Positions 8,623-17,071 of a stretch of DNA of 64,000 bases are shown piece by piece (the stretch's first letter is position 1; every line of letters starts with the position of its first letter). The notes under the pieces were generated by a model that searched no databases, had not been told where the DNA came from, and saw only the letters and a program-made list of their open reading frames with translations. The translations under genes were made by a program, and so were the position numbers. The DNA is from Deltaproteobacteria bacterium. Lineage in GTDB: Bacteria; Desulfobacterota; Desulfomonilia; Desulfomonilales; Desulfomonilaceae. The stretch covers positions 42,804 through 106,803 of the forward strand of contig VGSG01000006.1 in assembly GCA_016875095.1 (NCBI GenBank), given 5' to 3'.

Positions 8623-9204
8623 ATGCGACCGATTCTGATGGCGCTCATTCTGACCGTTCTTGCCGCCCTTCTCGTCCCTTGTGCGCGCAGCCAGCCCGAA
8701 GAGGGGCCCGATAAGGCGCAGGAGCGGATAGAGATACTCCAAATGTGGAAAATGATGGAGGCGCTCGATCTGGACAAGAAGACCGCGGACAAGATCTTTG
8801 AGATCCGCGCGAAGTTCCTCGAGGATCGCAAGAAACTGCGCCAGGCCGTGTCACAGGACACTCGGAAATTGAGAGACTTGCTACAGCGGCCGGCCGGTGA
8901 GTCTTCGGACATAGAAATCGAGCAACTTCTCAAAAAAATTCGAGAAAATAGACAGCAACTCAAAGATCATTGGGAAAGGCAGTATGATGAGGTATCCAAG
9001 CTCCTCACCATCCGCCAGCAAGCGCGACTCATTTTATTCTTGAAGGATTTCCAAAGGTCGGTTTCCGGCTTGATGCGGCCCCCTCCGTCTCAACCACGTA
9101 TGCAGCCCGGAACAGGGCAGGAGATGCGGCGTCGACATCCTCCTCATCCCCCCGGAGACCGTGGAGAAGACAGACCCGGCACCGGCGACGATGGCTGGCG
9201 GTAG
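8623..9204 (+). CDS. Periplasmic CpxP/Spy/CnrR-like helical protein
   Basis: 193 residues with a signal peptide (residues 1-23, cleavage after CARSQ). A long helical region follows: KMMEALDLDKKTADKIFEIR, an LRDLLQRP break, and LLTIRQQARLILFLKDF, which resembles the LTxxQ motif of the Spy/CpxP family. A Pro/Arg-rich tail (about 150-193) is probably unstructured. Such proteins act as periplasmic chaperones or metal-stress sensors. It lies 57 bp downstream of the anti-sigma gene and completes the apparent sigma / anti-sigma / periplasmic sensor operon. No His/Met-rich metal site is obvious, so a metal role is not supported by the sequence itself. Confidence 0.72.
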   Translation: MRPILMALILTVLAALLVPCARSQPEEGPDKAQERIEILQMWKMMEALDLDKKTADKIFEIRAKFLEDRKKLRQAVSQDTRKLRDLLQRPAGESSDIEIEQLLKKIRENRQQLKDHWERQYDEVSKLLTIRQQARLILFLKDFQRSVSGLMRPPPSQPRMQPGTGQEMRRRHPPHPPGDRGEDRPGTGDDGWR

Positions 9205-9647
9205 AGGGAGCGCGGCTCTATAGTGAACGGCATTGAGATTTGCGCGAAAGATCCCCCTCCCCCTTCCCCCATCGGCGTTCAAATAAGGAATAGGCATCTG
9301 TGATAACAATGCCTTATCACCGTCCCCCCTCCCCCTCCCATCAAGGGAGGGGTCACAAAACCCTCTCCCCTGGCGGGAGAGGGAAGGGAGAGGGGGATTC
9401 CGGCCTTATTCAAAGGCGCAGATCTGAACGCAGCCTTCTATAGTGTTATGTCCCCGAAATAAGAGTGATAACCAAGAGCGGCCGGACCTTCGTACAGAGG
9501 TAGGAACGACCGGTCTCCCGGTCGCTTCTACCCGTATACGGGTGAACTTCTTTGCGGTTGGGATGGTTCTCAGGGACCTCCACTACGCGCCATACTTTCA
9601 CCGCACGAGTCTGTATTGATTTTGCGAGGGATTTGGGAGAGACAGCA
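9205..9647. repeat. Intergenic repeat cluster (palindromic units)
   Basis: About 440 bases with no gene. Several hairpin units are packed here: CCCCTCCC-ATCAA-GGGAGGGG (about 9330-9352), CCCTCTCCCC-TGGC-GGGAGAGGG (about 9361-9384), a long stem at 9499-9533 centred on CGACCGG-TCT-CCCGGTCG, and the palindrome CCCGTATACGGG at 9531-9542. These are typical dispersed intergenic elements, and some may stop transcription of the sigma operon. Confidence 0.7.
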
Positions 9648-9812
9648 CTAGGGCCTCATCATGGAGGGATCGGGAGGAGGTCCTATCTTGTCTTCCTGAG
9701 GCGTGAAGGGAGAGGGCCTCCCTTCACGTGTGGAGAACTTCACGTCCGTCAGGGATGCGCACCCGTTCAGGAGCAGCGCAGCCGCGGTGAGGATAACAAA
9801 AAAGCTCTTCAT
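9648..9812 (-). CDS. Small lipoprotein, 54 aa
   Basis: A short ORF with a complete lipoprotein signal: MKSFFVILTAAALLLNGCAS, lipobox LLNGC with the acylated Cys at residue 18. A 36-residue Pro-rich mature part ends DPSMMRP. The Asp-free positions after the Cys (Ala-Ser) suggest outer-membrane sorting. The ribosome site is weak. It lies between HU (same strand) and the repeat cluster, just below a strong hairpin. No family is recognised; it resembles the entericidin-size class of small lipoproteins only in size and layout. The signal sequence is convincing; expression is unproven. Confidence 0.55.
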   Translation of the reverse strand: MKSFFVILTAAALLLNGCASLTDVKFSTREGRPSPFTPQEDKIGPPPDPSMMRP

Positions 9813-9834
9813 GCTCTTGAGCCCGAAGAGAGCT

Positions 9835-9861
9835 AAGGCCGTCTTGGGACAAGACGGCCTT
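9835..9861. terminator. Perfect 12-bp hairpin below HU
   Basis: AAGGCCGTCTTG, loop GGA, then the exact complement. It lies 130 bases past the HU stop codon and just upstream of the small lipoprotein. The T-tract is short on both strands (TTTC on plus, TT on minus), so it may be a weak terminator or a processing hairpin. Confidence 0.55.
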
Positions 9862-9989
9862 TCAATAAAACTCTATCCTCGCGTCGCTCGGTCTCGACAA
9901 GCCAGCCGTCGAAACCTGGACCGGACAATGACAGATCGGTCGATTTCGCCCGCTGAGGCCGACCGAAGCCGGCGCGGCTCTAGCACCGA

Positions 9990-10265
9990 TTATTTCTTGA
10001 CCGAATCCTTCAAAGCTTTGGCAGCCGTGAACTTCGGGGCCTTGGTCGCGGGTATCTTGATCGGTTGGCCGGTCCGCGGGTTGACTCCCTTACGGGCCTG
10101 CCTCTTGATCACGCTGAAGCTCCCCAGATCGGCGATCCGAATCTTCTGGCTTTTCTTTAGAGCCTCATGAATAGCCGCAACCACGGAATCCAGGGAAAGC
10201 GCAGCAGCTTTCTTGGAAATACCCGCTTCTTCCGCAATCCGAGCCACCAAATCCGCCTTTGTCAT
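9990..10265 (-). CDS. hup: DNA-binding protein HU
   Basis: 91 residues of the HU/IHF family: an N-terminal helical dimerisation part (MTKADLVARIAEEAGISKKA), then the DNA-gripping beta arm with RKGVNPRTGQPIKIP around residues 58-72, including the intercalating Pro of the NPRTG-P region. A C-terminal helix ends DSVKK. The family length is 90-95. Ribosome site AAAGGAGG is well spaced. A consensus sigma-70 promoter is visible upstream at 10324-10352. HU compacts and bends DNA in the nucleoid. The lack of IHF-specific features and the stand-alone setting favour HU. Confidence 0.94.
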   Translation of the reverse strand: MTKADLVARIAEEAGISKKAAALSLDSVVAAIHEALKKSQKIRIADLGSFSVIKRQARKGVNPRTGQPIKIPATKAPKFTAAKALKDSVKK

Positions 10266-10323
10266 CTTTGCCTCCTTTCACCAAAGAAATAGCACGAAAT
10301 CGAAAAACATACTGCCAATGGGG

Positions 10324-10352
10324 GTTATACAGGCAGAGAAAGGCCATGTCAA
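10324..10352 (-). promoter_or_regulatory. Sigma-70 promoter of HU
   Basis: On the minus strand TTGACA, a 17-base spacer, then TATAAC. The -10 box ends 59 bases upstream of the HU start codon. Five of six -10 bases and all six -35 bases match consensus. Confidence 0.82.
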
Positions 10353-10447
10353 GAACTAAGAGCGCATTTCAGGAGACAAAAATCCTGTGCCATCCTTGCT
10401 TGACCCCCCTGTGACCCTGGATTATGCTCCCGTTACGGTAAATAGAA

Positions 10448-10684
10448 ATGGATTCCATACCTTTCCTCCATGCCAATCGGCTCTTCACCATTTTCTTCGA
10501 AGACGACTTGGCGTTCACCGAAGTGCGGTTGATCCTGGATTTTCTCCTGGACCGCAACGCATTCGACCCTCACGTTCAGGAGACGGCCGGACGTTACCTT
10601 ATCGACTCGGAGCAGGCCAATTTCACTGTGTGGGTCAGCGAAATGAACGTGATCATTCAACGGAGCTTCGTCATCCCTCCGTAG
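10448..10684 (+). CDS. Hypothetical protein, 78 aa
   Basis: ATG at 10448 gives MDSIPFLHANRLFTIFFEDD to SFVIPP. The composition is balanced and protein-like (LILDFLLDRNAFDPHVQETA, NFTVWVSEMNVII), with no signal peptide or membrane segment. It converges on the TPR gene and their 3' ends overlap by 14 bases. No good ribosome site is visible. I do not recognise a family. The opposite-strand ORF over the same bases reads less like a protein, so this strand is preferred. Confidence 0.5.
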   Translation: MDSIPFLHANRLFTIFFEDDLAFTEVRLILDFLLDRNAFDPHVQETAGRYLIDSEQANFTVWVSEMNVIIQRSFVIPP

Positions 10685-11375
10685 AGAGCCGGGCTATACG
10701 CGCTTTCACATAGGGAGCGTCCGGAGCTTGGGGGAACATCTTCAGATACTGACGGTAGGCCTGAACGGCTTCTTTTTTCTTTCCCATTTCGTCATAGATC
10801 GCCGCTATCGAGGCGGCGGACTCGCGTCGGTACGGCGAATTCGTGTCTTTGGCAAGCTGATCGAATAATGACGCGGCAGCGTCGAAATCCTTCATCGCCA
10901 TCCGGGTCATGGCCATGTGGTACATCACCATGCCCCCAAGACCCTCTCCCACCAATTTGGTGGATTTCATGCCGGTATATCGCTCCAGCGCGCCTTGGTA
11001 GTCCTGCAGCCGATACGCTACGTGTCCGCCGTACAGGAACGCAAGCTCCCCCGGCAGCAAGGACCTGTATTCTTTGGCGAGATCGTCAAAGGTCCGGAGG
11101 AGTTTCTCCCACCGTTCCTTCTCCGCGGATTCGGCGAGCGTCGCGGCCCGGTACTCACCATGGGCTTTCAGGAAGAGTTCGTGGCCCTGCTGCTTGTGGT
11201 ATTGCAAATACGCGTATCCCAGGAGACAGACTATCACCACCACTCCCACTGCCACAGCGATTGCGGTCACGGCGCGAGGATTGGCCCGCACATAATCCAG
11301 CACGCGTCGGGACGTGGTGAGGAACTCGTCGGGCTCTTTCAGGAGCTCTTTCCGCGATATCTTCTTTGGGGCCAC
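10671..11375 (-). CDS. Membrane-anchored TPR protein
   Basis: 234 residues from a GTG at 11375 that lies 5 bases after AGAGGTGG; a GTG at 11423 would add 16 less protein-like residues. The order is a basic cytoplasmic N-terminus (KKISRKELLKEPDEFLTTSR), one transmembrane helix near residues 37-58 (AVAVGVVVIVCLLGYAYLQY), then a periplasmic tetratricopeptide region of four to five helical pairs (for example LAFLYGGHVAYRLQDYQGAL and IAAIYDEMGKKKEAVQAYRQ). The layout is like YfgM, an ancillary Sec-translocon and periplasmic chaperone partner, and like TPR_21 proteins common in deltaproteobacteria. The function is inferred only from architecture. Confidence 0.8.
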   Translation of the reverse strand: MAPKKISRKELLKEPDEFLTTSRRVLDYVRANPRAVTAIAVAVGVVVIVCLLGYAYLQYHKQQGHELFLKAHGEYRAATLAESAEKERWEKLLRTFDDLAKEYRSLLPGELAFLYGGHVAYRLQDYQGALERYTGMKSTKLVGEGLGGMVMYHMAMTRMAMKDFDAAASLFDQLAKDTNSPYRRESAASIAAIYDEMGKKKEAVQAYRQYLKMFPQAPDAPYVKARIARLSTEG

Positions 11376-11852
11376 TGCGCCACCTCTCGGTTGCCCGGAG
11401 CTAAATCCGTGGGGCTGGATCACGGTCTCTGGAACACCTTCTGCCCAGTCCGATGCGTTTACGCGCTCTTCCGGCGCGCAGGACTTATAATAGGCGGTTG
11501 AATGGGAAAGGCTGAGGGCTCCAGGTCAAGAGAAATGCATAACTGATCCCATCCCTGAAGTCAACGCCATCATGCATCTTGCATTACAACCCCGTAAAAG
11601 CACCGGAGAAACTCTCTTTCCCCATTACTGTCCAAAGTACGTGCGCAACGCGCGCTCGGGCGCCACTCCCCGAGGCGAAGCCCTGGAACGCCTGCCCAGG
11701 CCCAGCGCTTTTGTAATTCGTTCCGGCTTCCCGACTATCGGAGTTGCTGGAAACCCCGGAAGGCTGGTCCGCATCCCGGAGAGCTTTTCTTGCCCTGTGG
11801 CCTATGCTAGGCTTGACCGGAATTTCGTGAGACAGCGGATAGTCGCCGAAGA
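11376..11852. other. Intergenic region upstream of mfd
   Basis: About 480 bases between divergent genes. A TATAAT at 11486 on the plus strand has no matching -35 at normal spacing. No gene or clear regulatory site was supported. Confidence 0.45.
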
Positions 11853-14800
11853 ATGAGAGATTTTCCTTCAACCAATACATGCGCCGGCTCGTTCGAGCGG
11901 GCGGTTCGGTTTCTTTCTGAAGGGTCCCGGGATGGTGGAGTCTACGGTCTTGTGGCCTCAGCTCCCGCGATGTTGACGGCCGCCGCCGTCAGAAGAGGCG
12001 CCAGGACCATCCTTCAGGCGCTCCCGGACGGGGATGCGGCCGCGTCTTACGCGTCCGACGTTCGGTTTTACCTTGGCGCTTCAGGCCAGGCCGATCGGGC
12101 GCTTGAGGAGGAAGCGTCGCTATATCCGTCCTCGGACATTCTGCCCTATTCTTCCGAAGTTCCCGAGGCCGACGTTTATCTCGGTCGTTCGCTGATTCTC
12201 TATCGTCTCGCTGACGCAACGGCGCCCCGCGTTGTGGTATCGGGACTCGACGCGCTCCTCCGGAAAGTTATTCCCCGCGGAGACTTTGCGCGGGGTTGCT
12301 TTTCTCTTCATACGGGGGAGGAGCTGGATCGGGACCTTTTTCTGAGGCGGCTGGTTGCCGCCGGCTATCGGCGTTCGCCTCTGGTGGAAGAGCCGGGCGA
12401 CTTTTCGGTGCGCGGCTTTATTATAGATCTGTATTCGCCATTGTATACGTTCCCGGTTCGCCTGGAGCAGGTGGGTGATCTGGTGGAATCGCTCCGGTTC
12501 TTTGATCCCACGACTCAAAGATCCCGGGAAGATGTTTCCCACATCCGCGTCAGCCCTCTTCACATGCTCATACTCGACCCTGACGCGCTGGAGCGCGGCC
12601 TGGTCGGGCTCCACCAGGTATGCGAAGACCGCGGCGTGGAGAAGAGGGTGAGGCAGCGACTTATCGACGATTTCAGGCATGGCGTGCGATTTCCCGGGGC
12701 GGAATCTTACCTTCCCTACTTCTTTCCGGAGCTGGAAACCCTACTTGATTACCTTCCGGCGGACGCTACGCTCGTACTACCCGATGAAGACACTCTGTCG
12801 CGCGCGTTTGAAGACGCGGAGGAAGAGATCTTTCGCGGTTGGGAGGCCGCTGCAGGAGACGGGCAGCCCGTGCCTTCCCCGGAGAGCTTGTACCTGAGCC
12901 GGGACGAGTTCTTCAGACGAATCGCGGCTTTCCGTCGGGTAACGGTTTCACCGTTGGAGATTGAGGAACCGGGCGCAGCCGCGATTCGCGTGCAATGTCA
13001 TACGAACAAAGATATCCGACCCGGACTTCTCAGGGGCGCGTCCCATGATTCGGCGATGGGAAATCTTGTCAAACGCTTGCAACAGTGGCGTGACGACGGA
13101 TGCGAGATCTTCGTGGTGAGCCACACCCGCGGGCAAGCAGAGCGCCTGCTCAAGCTGTTGGAACCCTATCCCGTGAAGGTGGGCTTTCGCGGCGAGGGCT
13201 TTGAGAGTTCGAATCTCACCACCGATCCCACTCCCGGCCTGCGCCTCTATGTGGGCGAACTCTCTTGCGGGTTTCGCATGGAAGACGCGCGCCGGATCGT
13301 TCTCACCGAGGAGGAGATCTTCGGCTCGCGGGTGAGGACTTCTACCCGACTGCGCGCACGGGGCAGCCTCATCTCCTCTTTGACCGATCTGTTGGAGAAC
13401 GAGGCGGTGGTTCATGAGGATTACGGTATCGGGATCTTCCGCGGGCTTGCAACCAGGGAATTCGACAGCATCCCCAGTGAGGTGATGGTCATAGAATACT
13501 CGGGCGGCGATCTGCTGTACCATCCGCTTGAGCGTCTACACGTGATTCAGAAGTTCATTTCGGGTTCCGATGAGCCCCCGCGGATAGACCGCCTGGGTGG
13601 AAAAGGGTGGGCAAAGACCAAGGCCCGTGTGAAGAAATCCATTCAAGAGATGGCGAGAGACCTGCTCGAAATCTATGCGAAGCGGCAGTTATCGACTCGT
13701 AAGCCCTATTCTCCCCCGGATGAAGATTTCGCCGCGTTCGAGGCCTCATTCGAATATGAGGAGACACCCGACCAGGGGAAGGCCATTCAGGATGTGATGG
13801 AAGCCATGGACTCGGACAAACCGATGGACCGACTCGTCTGTGGGGATGTGGGATACGGCAAGACAGAGGTCGCGCTGAGGGCGGCCTTTCGGACCATCCT
13901 GGACGGCAAACAGGCGGCCATTCTTGTCCCGACCACCGTGCTGGCGCAACAGCATTACGATACGACTCTGCGGCGCTTTAACGGCTATCCCATACGCGCG
14001 GAGGTTCTCTCGCGATTCCGCACGCCTTCCGAGCAGAAGGTGATCCTCCAGGACCTTGTGGTAGGTAAGATCGACCTGATTATCGGCACTCACCGATTGC
14101 TCCAGAAAGACGTCTCTTTCCGAGATCTGGGCCTCTTGGTGGTCGATGAGGAACAGCGCTTCGGCGTTACCCACAAGGAGAGAATCAAGAAGTATAAGGC
14201 TCATGTAGACGTGCTTACCCTTACCGCGACCCCCATACCTAGGACGCTGCACTTCTCGCTGACCGGCCTGAGGGATCTCTCGATCATCGACACTCCCCCG
14301 GAGAACCGGAAATCGATCCGCACCCATGTGATGCGACAGTCCGACGAGGTGATTCGCGACGCCGCGCTCAGGGAACTCACGCGGGGCGGGCAGGTTTTTT
14401 ATATCCACAATCGTGTCCGCACCATTTACAAACGTGCGGCCGCTCTCCAACGCCTTATCCCCGAAGGGACGTTCGGCGTGGCTCATGGTCAGATGCCCGA
14501 GAGGGACCTGGAGCGCGTCATGCTGGACTTCATCAGGGGAAAAATCAATGCGCTTGTGTGCACGAGCATCATCGAATCCGGACTGGATATACCCCGCGCC
14601 AACACGATGATAATCGAGCGCGCCGACACTTTCGGTTTGGCCGATCTGTACCAGCTCCGGGGGCGGGTGGGCCGGTCCAATGTGCGCGCATACGCTTACT
14701 TGCTCACACCCCCTGAAACGCTCATGACCCAGGATGCCATCAAGCGATTGGCGGTCATCCAGGAGCACTCGGGTCTGGGGCAGGGTTTTCGCATTGCGAT

Positions 14801-15419
14801 GCGGGATCTTGAAATCCGAGGGGCGGGAAACATTCTAGGCGCCGCCCAGTCGGGTCATGTTGCTCAGGTAGGCTACGAGATGTATCTAGAGCTCTTGGAA
14901 GAAGCAATTCAGCAGATGAAAGGGGAAGAGCCTCCCCCGCGGATCGATCCTGAGATCAGCCTCAGACTCGAGGCCCGCATACCTGAGGAGTATGTACCGG
15001 ACCAGCAGCAGCGCATGAGCTTATACAAACGCCTCTCGCGCGCTTCTGAGGAAAACGAGGTGGATGAGATCGAAGACGAGATCGCGGACCGATTCGGGAG
15101 GGCGCCGACCGAAGTAGTCAATCTGCTGGGCCTCATGCGGATTCGATTGGCCATGCAGGCTTTGAGGATCTGGAAGATGGACTTCAACGGACAGGAGTTT
15201 GTCCTCTCCTTTGACCCCCAAACTCCGGTCAGCCCACAGTTCATCATTCAATGCGCCCAGACCAATCCGGAGACGGTGCGATTCCTTCCCGGAGACCGGG
15301 TTGCGTTCCGAGTGGGGTCCTCTGACGCCTCCACCCGGATCAGGGGAGCGTTCGAACTCATAGAGGCCCTGAATTTCGGCGTCAATCTTAAGGTAGCGGC
15401 CGCAGAAGGCCGCGAGTAA
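11853..15419 (+). CDS. mfd: Transcription-repair coupling factor Mfd
   Basis: 1188 residues, close to the usual length. The N-terminal UvrB-like region (1-400) would recruit UvrA. The RNA-polymerase-interacting domain is near 510-580 (HEDYGIGIFRGL). The superfamily-2 translocase follows, with Walker A GDVGYGKTE near 664, DEEQ box VVDEEQRFGV near 764, a TATPIPRTL motif, and RGRVGRSNVRAYAYLL in motif VI. The C-terminal regulatory TRCF domain starts near 1030. Mfd pushes or removes stalled RNA polymerase at DNA lesions and hands the site to UvrAB. The surA-like gene begins about 85 bases downstream, probably in the same transcript. Confidence 0.97.
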   Translation: MRDFPSTNTCAGSFERAVRFLSEGSRDGGVYGLVASAPAMLTAAAVRRGARTILQALPDGDAAASYASDVRFYLGASGQADRALEEEASLYPSSDILPYSSEVPEADVYLGRSLILYRLADATAPRVVVSGLDALLRKVIPRGDFARGCFSLHTGEELDRDLFLRRLVAAGYRRSPLVEEPGDFSVRGFIIDLYSPLYTFPVRLEQVGDLVESLRFFDPTTQRSREDVSHIRVSPLHMLILDPDALERGLVGLHQVCEDRGVEKRVRQRLIDDFRHGVRFPGAESYLPYFFPELETLLDYLPADATLVLPDEDTLSRAFEDAEEEIFRGWEAAAGDGQPVPSPESLYLSRDEFFRRIAAFRRVTVSPLEIEEPGAAAIRVQCHTNKDIRPGLLRGASHDSAMGNLVKRLQQWRDDGCEIFVVSHTRGQAERLLKLLEPYPVKVGFRGEGFESSNLTTDPTPGLRLYVGELSCGFRMEDARRIVLTEEEIFGSRVRTSTRLRARGSLISSLTDLLENEAVVHEDYGIGIFRGLATREFDSIPSEVMVIEYSGGDLLYHPLERLHVIQKFISGSDEPPRIDRLGGKGWAKTKARVKKSIQEMARDLLEIYAKRQLSTRKPYSPPDEDFAAFEASFEYEETPDQGKAIQDVMEAMDSDKPMDRLVCGDVGYGKTEVALRAAFRTILDGKQAAILVPTTVLAQQHYDTTLRRFNGYPIRAEVLSRFRTPSEQKVILQDLVVGKIDLIIGTHRLLQKDVSFRDLGLLVVDEEQRFGVTHKERIKKYKAHVDVLTLTATPIPRTLHFSLTGLRDLSIIDTPPENRKSIRTHVMRQSDEVIRDAALRELTRGGQVFYIHNRVRTIYKRAAALQRLIPEGTFGVAHGQMPERDLERVMLDFIRGKINALVCTSIIESGLDIPRANTMIIERADTFGLADLYQLRGRVGRSNVRAYAYLLTPPETLMTQDAIKRLAVIQEHSGLGQGFRIAMRDLEIRGAGNILGAAQSGHVAQVGYEMYLELLEEAIQQMKGEEPPPRIDPEISLRLEARIPEEYVPDQQQRMSLYKRLSRASEENEVDEIEDEIADRFGRAPTEVVNLLGLMRIRLAMQALRIWKMDFNGQEFVLSFDPQTPVSPQFIIQCAQTNPETVRFLPGDRVAFRVGSSDASTRIRGAFELIEALNFGVNLKVAAAEGRE

Positions 15420-15505
15420 CCAAGCATTCGCGAGAAGAAGGACTGATTTGCTTGAAAACGGTTTCGGTTTTGTGTAGACCTTCCAAAACTGGCGCAACAG
15501 GACGC

Positions 15506-16762
15506 ATGAAAAGAATAATCCCCGCGTTCGTTCTGATCCTCCTGTCAGGGGTATGGGCAGCCCTTCCTTGCCGCGGTGAGGTTTATTCGGACAGGGTGGC
15601 GGCCGTGGTGAACGGTTCGGTGATCCTGGTCTCCGACATCCATCGGCACAAGAATCCCTTCATTCGCAACCTGGTGGACTTGGGTTTGAACATTGTCCCT
15701 CCCGGCAAATGGCCCACCGAAAAAGAAATTCTCGATGAACTGATCGTGATCCGTTTGCTCGAACAAGAAGCTGACAAGTCGGGGATCAAGATCGAAGAAG
15801 CCGAAGTGGACAGCACCATCGAATCTATCATCAAACGGAACAAGATCACTCACGACCAGTTCGTCCTGCACCTCGCGGTGAATAGGCTCAATTACTCGGA
15901 TTATCGGGAGCTCATGAAGCGTCAGTTCAAGCTCAGGAAGTTGATGCAGCGCGAAGTGGCGCAAAAGATGCCTCTGAGCGAAGCGGATGCGCAGGAGTAT
16001 TTCAAGGAAAACCGCAACCGCATCGACGAGCAATTCAAGGAACTGCAACAATCCCTTGCGCCATCGCGTTCCCTTGAACCGACGGCTCAACCCGAAATAC
16101 CGACCCATGAGACGATCTACACAGGGGGCAAAATCCGTCTGAAGCAGATAACTCTGAAAATCGATCCTGCGGAAAGGCAAAAGAGTAAGGCCAACGTGGC
16201 GGCAAAGGCCAAGCGCATTTTCCAGGAAGCTTCCACCGGAGCCGACTTCGGGCAACTCGCCAAGAAATACTCAGAAGACAACCTTGCCGGCAGCGGTGGG
16301 GATCTGGGAATCATGGATTACAAGGATCTTGTCCCGAACTTGCAGAATCTGGTCCAGCGGATGAAAAAGGGAGACGTGACCCCACCGCTTGGCGCGGGGC
16401 AAGCCGTCATCATCTTCCACCTCGCGGACGCTACCGGGAGACAGGAAAAGAAAATCCCCATTCCGCAGGCGGTGCGTAAGCGCTACGAACAGGAGTTGGA
16501 GAAGAGGCGCAAGGAAATAGAAGCCAAACGCAGCGCCAACCCGGAACGCGGGGGGGATGATCCCGATCTCCGACCCGGGACCGACACCGATAAGTCAGCC
16601 CCTGTTAAGAATATGGGCATACTCAACACCGACGAGGCCAAGGAGTACGCGAAGGCCAGGCACAAGGTGTACTTCGTCCTGACCAACAAGACCAGAGAGG
16701 CGCGCGCCAAACAGTGGATCGAGGAGCTCAAGAGGAACTCCATTATCGAAATAAAGATCTAG
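15506..16762 (+). CDS. SurA-like periplasmic peptidyl-prolyl isomerase/chaperone
   Basis: 418 residues. The ATG at 15506 gives a clean signal peptide (MKRIIPAFVLILLSGVWAAL, cut after PCRGE). A TTG at 15452 would add 18 residues before it. The SurA N-terminal chaperone motif DRVAAVVNGSVILVSDI follows. A charged helical region (60-170) and one parvulin (PpiC) domain near 215-325 come next (LKQITLKID, SEDNLAGSGGDLGIMD, VTPPLGAGQAVIIFHLAD). The C-terminal tail is charged. It should help outer-membrane proteins fold in the periplasm. Next to mfd it probably forms an mfd-surA unit, as seen in other deltaproteobacteria. Confidence 0.88.
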   Translation: MKRIIPAFVLILLSGVWAALPCRGEVYSDRVAAVVNGSVILVSDIHRHKNPFIRNLVDLGLNIVPPGKWPTEKEILDELIVIRLLEQEADKSGIKIEEAEVDSTIESIIKRNKITHDQFVLHLAVNRLNYSDYRELMKRQFKLRKLMQREVAQKMPLSEADAQEYFKENRNRIDEQFKELQQSLAPSRSLEPTAQPEIPTHETIYTGGKIRLKQITLKIDPAERQKSKANVAAKAKRIFQEASTGADFGQLAKKYSEDNLAGSGGDLGIMDYKDLVPNLQNLVQRMKKGDVTPPLGAGQAVIIFHLADATGRQEKKIPIPQAVRKRYEQELEKRRKEIEAKRSANPERGGDDPDLRPGTDTDKSAPVKNMGILNTDEAKEYAKARHKVYFVLTNKTREARAKQWIEELKRNSIIEIKI

Positions 16763-17071
16763 CAGAACGATTTGACAACACCTTTCCGACGTTTCCAGCG
16801 TTCAGTTACGGGGAGATCGAGACCTAGTCCGGACATGTCATTGCGAGTCCCGCAGGACGCGGGGTTGCCCGTCATTCCGACCGACAGGCGAGACGTCTGT
16901 CCCACCAACGGGATTGTCCCACGAGGCGCGGGACCGTTTCACTCCTCGAAATGACACGATCGAAGGTCGCGCCGCCGCACAATCCGGTCCCGTGAGAAAC
17001 GGGAGCGCCCACCGGTGAACGCGTGATTATTTCGGAGCGCCTCTCTAAGTTCACGTCTTGTCAGGTGGCGG
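16763..17071. repeat. Intergenic REP-like element upstream of mreB
   Basis: About 310 bases with no gene. TCATTGCGAG at 16838 and CTCCTCGAAATGACA at 16940-16955 form the two ends of a large imperfect inverted repeat, with internal inverted segments (CCCGCAGGACGCGGGG; GGGATTGTCCCACGAGG). This resembles the widespread GTCATTGCGAG class of dispersed palindromic repeats. Confidence 0.6.

Noticed and set aside
11486..11491. TATAAT box upstream of mfd
   Set aside because: No -35 hexamer at 15-19 bases and no extended -10, so a promoter is not supported.
13746..14768. Minus-strand ORF of 340 aa across mfd
   Set aside because: Antisense shadow of the Mfd helicase domain.
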